A DNA stretch of 13,829 bases. Origin: a bacterium. Its GTDB lineage: Bacteria > Patescibacteriota > Minisyncoccia > Moranbacterales > UBA2206. Within the stretch, counting starts at the first letter, position 1. Each line of letters begins with the position of its first letter. The position numbers and the translations under genes are program-made. The notes beneath the pieces were generated by a model. The model had not been told where the DNA came from. It did not search any database and saw only the letters and a list, made by a program, of their open reading frames with translations. The DNA lies in assembly GCA_021789395.1 (NCBI GenBank), contig JAJYJP010000017.1, forward strand, positions 1-13,829, written 5' to 3'. Of this stretch, positions 1-7,091 are shown one piece after another.

Positions 1-26
1 AAATGCCTAATTTTTAGAACGTAAAA

Positions 27-803
27 TTATTTTCCCGACAATACTGTCAAAACCTCCACTCCCTTTTCCGTCACCACAATCGAATTTTCGTAATGCGCGC
101 TGAGGCTCCCGTCTTTAGTTTTAAAAGTCCAACCGTCCGATCCCAAAATAGTTTCAAAATTGCCCGCGTTCACCATCGGCTCAAGCGCCAAAGTCATCCC
201 AGCTTCCAGCGTCATATCGTTATATTTTTTATTGAAATAATTGGGAATGTACGGATCTTCATGCAGTTCTTGTCCCACGCCGTGACCGACCAGATTCCGC
301 ACCACCGAAAAACCGTTAGTTTCCACAAACTGCTGGACCGCCTTGGAATAGTCGCTCAGCTTCGCTCCAGCTTTCATTTTTTTAATTCCTTCCCAAAATG
401 ATTTTTCTGTCACGGAAATAAGCTTCTGCGCCTCATCGGAAATTTTTCCCACCGCGAACGTTCGCGCCATGTCGGTATAAAAATTTTTATATTTCATCCC
501 GATGTCCACCTTAAAAACATCGCCTTCTTTCAGAATTTTATTTTCATCAGGAATGCCATGGACAATTTCGTCGTTGATCGAAGCGCAGATAGTGGCCGGA
601 AACGGATTACCGTCTTCCGCTCCGTAACCTTTGAACGCCGGCACCCCTCCATAAGACAAAATAAGCTCTTCGGCGAGCTTATCCAATTCCGCCGTGGTTT
701 TTCCCGGCACTATGGCCGCTTCAATCTTTTTCATCACCTCGGCCAAAATCTTTCCGCCTTCGCGCATCGATCGGATATCCTCTTTTGATTTGATGCTTAT
801 CAT
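27..803 (-). CDS. map: Type I methionine aminopeptidase
   Basis: Cytosolic metalloprotease that removes the initiator methionine from new proteins. The 258-residue protein is a complete type I enzyme. The five expected dinuclear-metal ligands are visible: Asp100 (VDIG), Asp111 (YTDMA), His174 (GHGVG), Glu208 (LEPM) and Glu239 (HYENS). His82 and His181 match the substrate-side histidines of the family. There is no N-terminal zinc-finger or SH3-binding extension, so this is the short bacterial form. The start codon overlaps the adk stop as ATGA, which indicates translational coupling. The secY-adk-map order is a common arrangement at the end of the spc cluster. Only 26 nt remain after the stop, so the next gene (often infA) cannot be seen. 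Confidence 0.97.
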   Translation of the reverse strand: MISIKSKEDIRSMREGGKILAEVMKKIEAAIVPGKTTAELDKLAEELILSYGGVPAFKGYGAEDGNPFPATICASINDEIVHGIPDENKILKEGDVFKVDIGMKYKNFYTDMARTFAVGKISDEAQKLISVTEKSFWEGIKKMKAGAKLSDYSKAVQQFVETNGFSVVRNLVGHGVGQELHEDPYIPNYFNKKYNDMTLEAGMTLALEPMVNAGNFETILGSDGWTFKTKDGSLSAHYENSIVVTEKGVEVLTVLSGK

Positions 804-1450
804 ATTTTTTCAATTTGTCTGGTTATTTCTTCCAAAGCTTTTTCGATCGTTTGAGCTCCGTCTATCTCAACCAGCATTCCTTTTTCTTTATAATAATCCA
901 AAACCGGAATAGTTTCTTTGCGAAACACCTCAAGCCGCTTGCGAATTCCTTCCGGAGTATCATCAATCCTTTGCTCCAATCTTCCTCCACACTTGGCACA
1001 TTTCTCTCGGGCGTTCCGGATATCTTTGCCCATGATGAACTGTGCTTTGCACTTCGCGCAAATCCAACGTTTGGAAATCCTTTTGATCGACTCTTCTTCG
1101 GAGACATCCAGAAAAAACACTTTTTCTATTTTTTTTCCAAAGCTTTGGAATATTTTTTCCAAAAAGCCGGCTTGTTCCAGATTCCTGGGCATCCCGTCCA
1201 AAATCACCCCTTGCTCTCGGTCAATGTCGTTCAATTTGAGTTGCAAAATTTTTTCCAAAATATGATCCGGCACGAGTTCTTTGCGGACATTTATGATTTC
1301 ATAAACTTCCTTGCCCAATCCAGTCTCCATGGCCGCCACTTCACGGAGAAACCTGCCAACATCGATGTGTTCAAGGCCATATTTTTTGGCTAAAAGTTCG
1401 GCCTGCGTTCCCTTGCCGGATCCTTGCGGACCAAGAATGATAATATTCAT
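800..1450 (-). CDS. adk: Adenylate kinase with zinc-type lid
   Basis: Cytosolic nucleoside monophosphate kinase, ATP + AMP to 2 ADP. I use the ATG giving MNIIILGPQGSGKGT, 216 residues; an in-frame GTG 15 nt upstream would add MRIFT before a beta strand that normally begins the protein. The P-loop is GPQGSGKGT at residues 7-15. The lid carries C131-x2-C134 and C151-x2-C154, a four-cysteine zinc site as in Gram-positive and thermophile enzymes. The QRIDD segment near 160-164 and RKRL at 170-173 supply the usual lid and core arginines. The AMP-binding region departs from the norm: DVGRFLR replaces the common TGDMLR, and DGMPRN replaces DGFPRT. The 3' end overlaps map by 4 nt. It follows secY by 23 nt, and the only SD-like element (GTGAG) lies within a hairpin at the secY stop. 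Confidence 0.94.
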   Translation of the reverse strand: MNIIILGPQGSGKGTQAELLAKKYGLEHIDVGRFLREVAAMETGLGKEVYEIINVRKELVPDHILEKILQLKLNDIDREQGVILDGMPRNLEQAGFLEKIFQSFGKKIEKVFFLDVSEEESIKRISKRWICAKCKAQFIMGKDIRNAREKCAKCGGRLEQRIDDTPEGIRKRLEVFRKETIPVLDYYKEKGMLVEIDGAQTIEKALEEITRQIEKI

Positions 1451-1460
1451 AGTAAAAATT

Positions 1461-1473
1461 CTCACGAAGCGAG
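1461..1473 (-). promoter_or_regulatory. Short hairpin covering the adk SD-like site
   Basis: In the mRNA the bases after the secY UAG stop read CTCGCTTCGTGAG, a 5-bp stem (one G-U pair) with a UUC triloop. Its 3' arm, GUGAG, is the only SD-like sequence ahead of the adk ATG, about 10 nt away. Pairing could hide this site until a ribosome ending secY translation opens it. The structure is visible; the coupling role is inference. Confidence 0.35.
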
Positions 1474-2745
1474 CTAGAAGCCTTCGTAATCACGCATCAC
1501 CAGCTGGCCTTCGATCGCCTTGACCGTCTCAATCACAACCGCCACTACGATCAGCAACCCGGTGCCGCCAATGGTCACGGTATTTATTCCGGTGATACCC
1601 TGGATGATAAACGGCAGAATCGCAATGACACCCAAAAACAGAGCGCCCGACAGAGTGATCCGGTTCATTATCTTGTACAGATACTCGGTCGTATTATTGC
1701 CAGGCCGAATGCCGGGAATATAGCCGCCTTGTTTCTGGAGACTCTCGGAAATTTGGTGCGGATCAAAAACGACCGCGGTATAAAAATATGTAAATGCCAC
1801 TACTAAGACGAAATAGGCCGAACCGTAAAACCACTGGTTTTGAAAAATGTTTTTCGTAAAGACAGCAATGTTCACGATTGTCTGATTGTGAGCGTTTACC
1901 AAAAAATTGGCAATCATTCCTGGAAAAAGCATGATTGACATGGCAAAGATAATCGGAATTACGCCGGCCTGATTAACACGCAGCGGCAAGTGCGTCGAAG
2001 TTCCGCCGTACATTTTGTTGCCGCGGATCCTTTTGGCATAAGAAACTGGAATATTCCGTTGCCCTTCTGTCACAATCACGATGGCGCCGATAACGACTAT
2101 GGTAAACGCCAGCAATATGATATACGTGAAAAGCTGGGACGGATCAAAAGTAGAATAAAGCTGGGAAATTGCCGCGGGCAAGCCCGCTACAATGCCAGCA
2201 AAGATGATGAGCGACACTCCGTTTCCGATATTTTTTTCCGTAATCAATTCCCCCAGCCACATCAGGAAAATGCTTCCGGCCACGGCAATTACGATGATGG
2301 AAAAAATATCAAAAGCGTTCAGTTGTCCTAAAATATTTTGCGAGCGGAGCAAAGTAATCATGCCGAAGGTCTGGAGTGCCGCCAATGGTACCGTGATCCA
2401 ACGCGTCCACTGATTGAATTTCTGCCGACCGGCTTCCCCTTCTTCTTTGTACAGCTGCTCAAGACTCGGGATGATCATGGTCAGAAGCTGCATGATGATC
2501 GAGGCTGTGATGTAAGGACCGACGCCCAACAAAACGATCGAGATGCTGTGCAATCCGCCACCGGAAAAAAGATTCAACAAACCGAAGAATTGGTTATTCT
2601 GAAAGAAAAGCCGCAACTGATCCTGATTGACGCCCGGAATAGGAATGTTGGCCATCAATCGAAAAACAACCAAAAGACCCAGGATAAAAAATATCTTATC
2701 CCGCAATTCCTTAATTTTGAAAATTTGAGTAATTTTATTCAGCAT
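1474..2745 (-). CDS. secY: Protein translocase channel subunit SecY
   Basis: Central membrane pore of the Sec translocon, which exports or inserts proteins together with SecE and SecA. The 423-residue protein has about ten hydrophobic segments, the first near residues 18-32 and the last near 393-408. Family hallmarks are visible: PIPGV (35-39), the plug and TM2a region around FSGGGLHSISI (60-70) followed by GVGPYITASIIMQLL, the cytoplasmic RQKFNQWTRW (107-116), GYIPGIRPG (341-349), and GTGLLIVVAVVIET ending in a short cytoplasmic YEGF tail. Length is close to the usual 420-440. It lies 54 nt after rplO, a spacer holding a strong hairpin, and upstream of adk. There is no clear SD; the leader is A-rich with AGAAGA about 14 nt upstream. 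Confidence 0.98.
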   Translation of the reverse strand: MLNKITQIFKIKELRDKIFFILGLLVVFRLMANIPIPGVNQDQLRLFFQNNQFFGLLNLFSGGGLHSISIVLLGVGPYITASIIMQLLTMIIPSLEQLYKEEGEAGRQKFNQWTRWITVPLAALQTFGMITLLRSQNILGQLNAFDIFSIIVIAVAGSIFLMWLGELITEKNIGNGVSLIIFAGIVAGLPAAISQLYSTFDPSQLFTYIILLAFTIVVIGAIVIVTEGQRNIPVSYAKRIRGNKMYGGTSTHLPLRVNQAGVIPIIFAMSIMLFPGMIANFLVNAHNQTIVNIAVFTKNIFQNQWFYGSAYFVLVVAFTYFYTAVVFDPHQISESLQKQGGYIPGIRPGNNTTEYLYKIMNRITLSGALFLGVIAILPFIIQGITGINTVTIGGTGLLIVVAVVIETVKAIEGQLVMRDYEGF

Positions 2746-2783
2746 ATTAAATTTTTCTTCTATTTTCTGTTTTTAAAGCCAAC

Positions 2784-2806
2784 AAGCTAACTCTGCGAGC
2801 TAGCTT
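2784..2806 (-). promoter_or_regulatory. 10-bp hairpin spanning the rplO stop codon
   Basis: On the mRNA strand AAGCTAGCTC pairs with GAGTTAGCTT across a GCA triloop: ten pairs including one G-U. The rplO UAG lies inside the 5' arm. The sequence after the stem (GTTGGCTTTAAAAAC) has no U-run, so this is not a standard intrinsic terminator. It may protect a processed 3' end, adjust rplO to secY expression, or be a small dispersed palindrome. Confidence 0.5.
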
Positions 2807-3243
2807 TGAATTTCTCCTTTGGCTTTTTCGATAGATTCCTTGGAAGTTGCGCTGAGCAGAATTCCTTTTTCCACTTTCAGTTTCTTTTTAAGTCCAGCCT
2901 TGCCCAATATTTTTATCCTACCGGTCTTTATTTCTATCCTGTCGACCAAGCCGGACTTTATCAACGATTCTTTATTGATCACGTCACCGTCTTTGAATTT
3001 CTTTTCCAGATCGGCGATTTTAACAACAATATTTTTTGGCCGAAGCGATTTGAAGCCGCGCACTTTTTTCAGGTGGTCGGTCAGGGTCGAGCGTCCTCCC
3101 TCAAAAAGCGGATTGACATGGGCGCCGCTTCTGGCTTTCTGTCCTTTATTGCCCTTGCCGGAATAGGTTCCTTTTTTGCCACCGCGGCCGATCGTCTTCC
3201 TTTTCTTCCTTGGCGTATTGAGTTTTAACGTATTTATCTGCAT
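2800..3243 (-). CDS. rplO: 50S ribosomal protein L15 (uL15)
   Basis: Late-assembling large-subunit protein that contacts domain II of 23S rRNA. The 147-residue length matches the bacterial norm (E. coli 144). The glycine- and lysine-rich N-terminal tail (GRGGKKGTYSGKGNKGQKAR, residues 19-38) threads into rRNA in known structures. It is followed by FEGG (48-51) and a compact C-terminal domain with ILGKAGLKKKLKVE. It starts only 19 nt after the rpsE stop; L30 (rpmD), which usually sits at this junction, is missing. The stop codon sits inside a 10-bp hairpin. No SD is evident (AAGACAAAGTC before the ATG). Confidence 0.97.
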   Translation of the reverse strand: MQINTLKLNTPRKKRKTIGRGGKKGTYSGKGNKGQKARSGAHVNPLFEGGRSTLTDHLKKVRGFKSLRPKNIVVKIADLEKKFKDGDVINKESLIKSGLVDRIEIKTGRIKILGKAGLKKKLKVEKGILLSATSKESIEKAKGEIQS

Positions 3244-3262
3244 GACTTTGTCTTATTTAAAT

Positions 3263-3760
3263 TTATGCTTGTCTCGCTTTTCTGGTCCGAGAAATTTCAA
3301 ATCCTTTCAGGGCTTCGACGGTCGCGCGGGCCACATTCAATTTATTAGAAGTTCCCAATGATTTAGAAACAATGTCCTTGAGTCCGGCCAGATCAATTAC
3401 GGTCCGGATAGCCCCGCCGGCAATGATGCCACGTCCTTCGGCAGCCGGTTTCAATAAAATTTTCGCGCTGCCTAATTTGTAGGAAACTTCGTGCGGAATA
3501 GTATTGCTTTTGACAGTAGAAACACTGATCATGTTCTTCTTGGCATCGTCGAAAGCTTTTCTGATTGCATCCGAAACATCGGCGCCTTTGCCGACTCCGA
3601 CCCCCACCTTACCCTTGCGGTTTCCGATCACTAAAGTCGCCCGAAAACGGAAACGACGTCCGCCTTTGACTACGCGAGTAACGCGCGCCAAGTCCAAAAG
3701 CTTCTGGTCAAATTCCGGCTTCTCTCTTTTTGCGCTAAATTTTTTCTCACCTTTTGCCAT
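3263..3760 (-). CDS. rpsE: 30S ribosomal protein S5 (uS5)
   Basis: Small-subunit protein at the mRNA entry and decoding side, involved in accuracy and helicase activity. The 165 residues match the family. After a basic N-terminal arm comes the double-stranded RNA-binding-like domain with RVTRVVKGGRRFRFRATLVI (26-45) and GNRKGKVGVGVGKG (46-59). The C-terminal domain has GRGIIAGGAIRTVIDLAGLKDI (109-130) and SLGTSN (134-139). The last residues, ISRTRKARQA, are basic. It follows rplR by 24 nt of AT-rich spacer without an SD and precedes rplO by 19 nt. Confidence 0.98.
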   Translation of the reverse strand: MAKGEKKFSAKREKPEFDQKLLDLARVTRVVKGGRRFRFRATLVIGNRKGKVGVGVGKGADVSDAIRKAFDDAKKNMISVSTVKSNTIPHEVSYKLGSAKILLKPAAEGRGIIAGGAIRTVIDLAGLKDIVSKSLGTSNKLNVARATVEALKGFEISRTRKARQA

Positions 3761-3784
3761 AATTATGTTTAACTTAAAAAATTT

Positions 3785-4138
3785 TTAAAACTTCAATCCG
3801 TTTTCGCGCGCTCCATCCGCCAACGCTTTCACTTTTCCATGATACTGATAGCCGGCCCGGTCAAAAACGACAGTGTTTATTTTTTTAGCCAAGCATTTTT
3901 TGGCGATTGCCGCTCCGACTTTCTTAGCGCCTTCGACACCATTTTTTGCTTTTACCTCTTTCAAAGAAGCAGCAGCCAATGTTACGCCATTAGTATCGTC
4001 AATGACTTGGGCGTAAATCTCCTTCAGACTTCGAAAAACAGCCAGTCGCGGTTGGACGGAAGTGCCGGAAATTTTGGCGCGGACGCGCTTCTTCCTCTGC
4101 AGTCTTGATTTGTTTCTACTTATTTTATTCATAATCAT
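3785..4138 (-). CDS. rplR: 50S ribosomal protein L18 (uL18)
   Basis: Binds 5S rRNA together with L5 and helps place it in the central protuberance. The 117 residues match the bacterial length. Visible features are the basic N-terminus (NKSRLQRKKRVRAKISGT), RLAVFRSLKEIYAQVIDD and the C-terminal FDRAGYQYHGKVKALADGARENGLKF, the family ending. Two in-frame ATGs open the gene (MIMNK). The upstream one is used because AAAG lies about 7-8 nt before it; the one two codons downstream is possible. It begins 9 nt after the rplF stop. Confidence 0.97.
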   Translation of the reverse strand: MIMNKISRNKSRLQRKKRVRAKISGTSVQPRLAVFRSLKEIYAQVIDDTNGVTLAAASLKEVKAKNGVEGAKKVGAAIAKKCLAKKINTVVFDRAGYQYHGKVKALADGARENGLKF

Positions 4139-4147
4139 AAATTAACT

Positions 4148-4687
4148 TTACTTAGCAGCCGCTTTCTTTCCGACTTTTCTTCGGACGTGTTCGCCCACAT
4201 AACGGAAACCTTTCCCTTTGTACGGCTCAACTTTTTTCAATTTCCTGATGTCAGCGGCAAATTGTCCGACCGCCTGCTTGTCAATTCCGGAAATAGTCAG
4301 TACGTTATTTTCCACGCCGGCCGTCAATCCTTCCGGCACGACCACTTCCACCGGATGGGAAAATCCCAGCGCCAAAACTATTTTCTTACCTTGCGCCGAC
4401 ATACGGTAACCCACTCCTTGCAATTCCAACTGTTTCTTGTATCCCTCTTTGACACCGGCCACCATATTGTCGATAAGCGCCCGCGTCAAACCCCAGATAG
4501 CCGGAGCTTTTTTGGATTTTCCTTTTTGAGTTACGATAATCTCTTTGTCTTTGATCTCCACGGCCATTTCCCGATGGACAGTAAGCTCCAAAGTTCCTTT
4601 CGGCCCCTTGATCTCAAGACGGTTGTTTTGAAGTTTAGCTTCAACTCCGTCGGCTAATATTACTGGTTTTTTTCCTATACGACTCAT
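4148..4687 (-). CDS. rplF: 50S ribosomal protein L6 (uL6)
   Basis: Large-subunit protein near the sarcin-ricin and factor-binding region. The 179 residues give two repeated alpha-beta domains, about 1-82 and 83-179. Hallmarks are MSRIGKKPV at the N-terminus, LQGVGYRM (89-96) at the domain junction, and the signature EPYKGKGFRYVGEHVRRKVGK (154-174). The length is normal (E. coli 177). It is followed by rplR after 9 nt and preceded by rpsH with a 24-nt spacer. The leader is AT-rich with no SD. Confidence 0.98.
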   Translation of the reverse strand: MSRIGKKPVILADGVEAKLQNNRLEIKGPKGTLELTVHREMAVEIKDKEIIVTQKGKSKKAPAIWGLTRALIDNMVAGVKEGYKKQLELQGVGYRMSAQGKKIVLALGFSHPVEVVVPEGLTAGVENNVLTISGIDKQAVGQFAADIRKLKKVEPYKGKGFRYVGEHVRRKVGKKAAAK

Positions 4688-4711
4688 TTTTTTGAATTTA
4701 ATTTAGATTTC

Positions 4712-5116
4712 TTACCAAACTTCACAGACATATTCTCCACCCAACCCGTTTTTTCTTGCCTCAGCCGCGGTCATTACGCCTTTCGAAGTAGAAATAACCG
4801 CAATGCCGTAATTTTTTCTGACCGGCTTGATCTCCTTATTCTTCACATAAATTCTCTGGCCTTCTTTGCTGATTCTGCCGATATGCTTGATGGCAGGCAC
4901 TTTTTTAACGTTGGAAATTCTGTAATATTTCAGAGTTATCTTTAGATTTGAGATGTTATCCACGGTTTCCTTCAAGACTGATTCGATAAATCCTTCCTTC
5001 TCTAAAATCTTGGCAATGGCCAATTTCAAGTTAGATGCTTTAACAACCACCTCATTTTTCCCGGCTCGCTGGGTGTTTCTTATTCGTGTTAACATTTCTG
5101 CTATTGGATCTAACAT
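4712..5116 (-). CDS. rpsH: 30S ribosomal protein S8 (uS8)
   Basis: Primary 16S rRNA-binding protein of the central domain, and the feedback repressor of the spc operon in E. coli. The 134 residues include the N-terminal domain (MLDPIAEMLTRIRNTQRAGK), a central region, and the C-terminal RNA-binding signature STSKGVMT (109-116) with GLGGEYVCEVW at the end. In E. coli the S8 target lies at the L24-L5 junction; here that junction is only 3 nt, so any site would have to lie within coding sequence. A 58-nt AT-rich spacer with a palindromic repeat separates it from rpsN. No SD is visible. Confidence 0.97.
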   Translation of the reverse strand: MLDPIAEMLTRIRNTQRAGKNEVVVKASNLKLAIAKILEKEGFIESVLKETVDNISNLKITLKYYRISNVKKVPAIKHIGRISKEGQRIYVKNKEIKPVRKNYGIAVISTSKGVMTAAEARKNGLGGEYVCEVW

Positions 5117-5128
5117 ATGTATTCTATA

Positions 5129-5162
5129 AATTTTAAATTTAAAATTTCAAATTTTAAATTAT
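5129..5162. repeat. 34-bp AT-rich palindromic repeat, copy 1
   Basis: This spacer element consists only of A and T plus one C. Around C5148 it forms a perfect 12-bp inverted repeat (5136-5160). The same 34 bases recur at 8202-8235 with a single difference, at the centre base. It lies between rpsN and rpsH. In RNA it could fold into a weak A-U hairpin; as DNA it resembles a small dispersed palindrome. Its function is unknown. Confidence 0.7.
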
Positions 5163-5174
5163 GATTATTTTTAA

Positions 5175-5360
5175 TTACCAACTTGATTTCTTAACTCCCG
5201 GTATCTGTCCGGTGCTGGCCAATTCTCGGAAGCAAATTCTGCAAATATCAAATTCCCGCATATAGCCATGTTTTCGGCCGCAGCGCCAACATCTTCTCAC
5301 TTCTCGTGTAGAAAACTTGGGTTTTTTTCTTGCTCTTGCTTCTACAGATTTCTTTGCCAT
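5175..5360 (-). CDS. rpsN: 30S ribosomal protein S14, zinc type (uS14)
   Basis: Late-binding protein of the 30S head. At 61 residues this is the short zinc-binding form, not the ~100-residue form of E. coli. Cysteines C24-x2-C27 and C40-x2-C43 form the zinc ribbon. The C-terminus, FRELASTGQIPGVKKSSW, is the family ending. It sits in the normal place between rplE and rpsH. There are 43 nt ahead of it (after rplE) and 58 nt after it, both AT-rich, with no SD before the ATG. Confidence 0.98.
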   Translation of the reverse strand: MAKKSVEARARKKPKFSTREVRRCWRCGRKHGYMREFDICRICFRELASTGQIPGVKKSSW

Positions 5361-5403
5361 AAATGTTTATAAAATCTCTAAATTATTACTCTTGTATTTA
5401 TAA

Positions 5404-5949
5404 TTAATCCTTTTTCTCAATCGGGAATTCCAGCATCCGGAACAGTTCCAATCCTTTTTCCCGGCTTCCGGCCGTTGTCGCCACATTTACCTGGAAGCTC
5501 ATGATATTCTTGACGTTTTCCGGAACAATTTCAGGAAAAATAGTATGCTCTTTGATTCCGATATTCAGATTTCCGTGCGCATCGACGGCCGATTCTTTAA
5601 TTCCCTGAAAATCACGGACGCGCGGCAGGGCGGATCTTACCAAGCGTTCTAAGAAATCCCATTTGCGCTGGCCTCTAAGCGTCACTTTTATTCCGATTTC
5701 CAACCCTTCCCGAATTTTGAATCCGGCGATAGATTTTCTCGACTTGGTCATCACTGGTTTTTGTCCGGTAATCGCCTGGACAGACTCGAGAACATCTTTG
5801 ACCATATTCGAATCTTTCAAATATTTTCCGATTCCGACATTAAGCACAACCTTTTCAATTCTAGGAACTTGCAGGTTGTTTCCCAGCTTGTGTTTCTTTT
5901 TTATTTCAGAAACAACTTCGCTATAATATTTTTCTTTGATCGTTTTCAT
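5404..5949 (-). CDS. rplE: 50S ribosomal protein L5 (uL5)
   Basis: Binds 5S rRNA and forms the central protuberance and the bridge to S13. The 181 residues match the family. Recognised elements are VPRIEKVVLNVGIGK, the segment TGQKPVMTKSRKSIAGFKIREG, LRGQRKWDFLERLV, and the C-terminal TTAGSREKGLELFRMLEFP. The start at MKTIKEKYYSEVV is typical. The gene begins 3 nt after the rplX stop without an SD, suggesting translation by coupling. It is followed by rpsN after 43 nt. Confidence 0.98.
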   Translation of the reverse strand: MKTIKEKYYSEVVSEIKKKHKLGNNLQVPRIEKVVLNVGIGKYLKDSNMVKDVLESVQAITGQKPVMTKSRKSIAGFKIREGLEIGIKVTLRGQRKWDFLERLVRSALPRVRDFQGIKESAVDAHGNLNIGIKEHTIFPEIVPENVKNIMSFQVNVATTAGSREKGLELFRMLEFPIEKKD

Positions 5950-5952
5950 ATT

Positions 5953-6258
5953 TTATAATTCCGCCTTACACTTCTTACAAACTCTAAGTTTCTTGTCTCC
6001 CGCCACTTTAAAACCGACTCTGGTCGGCTTGCCGCATTTGGGACAAACCAGCATGACATTTGAAATATTCAGCTTGCCGGAAATCTCAACGCGCTGCCCT
6101 TGCTCTCCTTCCCTTCTTGGTCGCATATGTTTTTTGACCAAATTCAAACCTTCAACAGTCAGTCTATTTTCTTTCGGAAATACCCGCAAAACTTTTCCGG
6201 TCTTGCCGCTGTCTTTTCCTATAACTATTTTGACTTGGTCATTTTTCTTAATCTTCAT
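5953..6258 (-). CDS. rplX: 50S ribosomal protein L24 with zinc ribbon (uL24)
   Basis: Assembly initiator that binds the 5' domain of 23S rRNA. The 101-residue protein opens with a KOW domain: MKIKKNDQVKIVIGKDSGKTGKV, then NLVKKHMRPRR (39-49). The C-terminal half holds C72-P-K-C75 and C94-K-K-C97, a four-cysteine zinc ribbon present in many bacterial L24 proteins but not in E. coli. Spacing is 22 nt after rplN and 3 nt before rplE, consistent with one transcript. Confidence 0.97.
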   Translation of the reverse strand: MKIKKNDQVKIVIGKDSGKTGKVLRVFPKENRLTVEGLNLVKKHMRPRREGEQGQRVEISGKLNISNVMLVCPKCGKPTRVGFKVAGDKKLRVCKKCKAEL

Positions 6259-6280
6259 ATAATCTTGCTTTATATAATCT

Positions 6281-6646
6281 TTATAAAACCTCCGGAGCCA
6301 AAGATACGATCTTACTGAATCCTTTGTCTCTTATTTCTCGAGCGACCGGCCCAAAAATTCTGGTGCCTTTCGGATCTTTTCCGTCCAAAATAACGGCGGC
6401 GTTCTCATCAAACCGGATGAAAGAACCGTCTTTTCTTCTGAGTTCTTTCGCTTGCCGGACAATCACCGCTTTCACTTTATCTCCCTTTTTCACCATTCCT
6501 CGCGGTTCGGCCGATTTCACGGAAGCTACGATGATGTCGCCGATCTGGGCGTATCTTCTCCGAGAACCGCCAAGCACCTTGAAACATTCGATCATTTTGG
6601 CGCCGGTGTTGTCGGCCACTTTCAATTTTGTCTCTGCTTGAATCAT
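6281..6646 (-). CDS. rplN: 50S ribosomal protein L14 (uL14)
   Basis: Subunit-interface protein that forms a bridge to 16S rRNA and is the docking site for the silencing factor RsfS. The 121 residues align along their full length with E. coli L14: MIQAETKLKVADNTGAK, ECFKVLGGSRRRYAQIGDII, EPRGMVKKGDKVKAVIVR, DGSFIRFDENAAVIL, GTRIFGPVAREIR and ISLAPEVL-type ending. Length is normal. It starts 6 nt after the rpsQ stop, so it is probably translated by coupling. Confidence 0.99.
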   Translation of the reverse strand: MIQAETKLKVADNTGAKMIECFKVLGGSRRRYAQIGDIIVASVKSAEPRGMVKKGDKVKAVIVRQAKELRRKDGSFIRFDENAAVILDGKDPKGTRIFGPVAREIRDKGFSKIVSLAPEVL

Positions 6647-6652
6647 AATGAT

Positions 6653-6901
6653 TTATAAAACTTTATAACTTTTGTCTTTGCTGATAGGTTTAGTCGGAAC
6701 AATTTCTACCACATCGCCAACTTTATATTTATTCTCCGCGTCATGAGCTTTATAACGATTGGTCACTTTCATTTTCTTCTTATATTTCGGATGGGTCTTA
6801 AAGCTGTCCACTGCCACCACTACGGTCTTATCCATCTTGTCGCTTACAACTATGCCTTTCTTTTTGGCAATTATTTTATTTTGAGAAACATTCTTTTCCA
6901 T
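6653..6901 (-). CDS. rpsQ: 30S ribosomal protein S17 (uS17)
   Basis: Primary 16S rRNA-binding OB-fold protein of the 30S body. The 82 residues include the core signature KGIVVSDKMDKTVVVAVDSFKTHPKYKKKMK and NRYKAHDAEN, then VGDVVEIVPTKPISKDKSYKV. The N-terminal stretch MEKNVSQNKIIAK is typical in length. The start codon shares one base with the rpmC stop (TAATG), which indicates tight coupling. A weak GAG lies about 8 nt upstream. Confidence 0.97.
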   Translation of the reverse strand: MEKNVSQNKIIAKKKGIVVSDKMDKTVVVAVDSFKTHPKYKKKMKVTNRYKAHDAENKYKVGDVVEIVPTKPISKDKSYKVL

Positions 6902-7086
6902 TATTTTTTCTCATTAATTAAAGTTAGAATCTTCGCTACGTCTTTTTTAGCATTCCGGATATCCCGCACTTTCGTAATATGTTTAGAAGCAATATCAAAT
7001 CGCAACTTCCGCACGGCTTCTCTTTTCTCCGCCAAAAGCTTCTTCAGTTCTTCTATATTTTTTTCGCGCAATTCTTTGATCTTCAT
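6901..7086 (-). CDS. rpmC: 50S ribosomal protein L29 (uL29)
   Basis: Small helical protein near the peptide exit tunnel, close to the site where trigger factor and SRP dock with L23. The 61 residues form a two-helix coiled hairpin: MKIKELREKNIEELKKLLAEKREAV followed by KLRFDIASKHITKVRDIRNAKKDVAKILTLI. Length is typical (E. coli 63). It lies 5 nt after rplP and overlaps rpsQ by one base. Confidence 0.96.
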   Translation of the reverse strand: MKIKELREKNIEELKKLLAEKREAVRKLRFDIASKHITKVRDIRNAKKDVAKILTLINEKK

Positions 7087-7091
7087 ATGTT

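Noticed and set aside
800..802. UGA recoding as in Gracilibacteria or Absconditabacteria
   Set aside because: UGA ends adk exactly at the map start, in a normal ATGA overlap, and the conserved genes show no in-frame UGA.
815..1393. 192-codon open frame on the plus strand
   Set aside because: Antisense to adk, very Phe-rich, with no motif. The adk frame has clear catalytic motifs.
2784..2806. Intrinsic terminator between rplO and secY
   Set aside because: The stem is strong but no U-run follows in the mRNA, so I list it as a regulatory or structural hairpin only.
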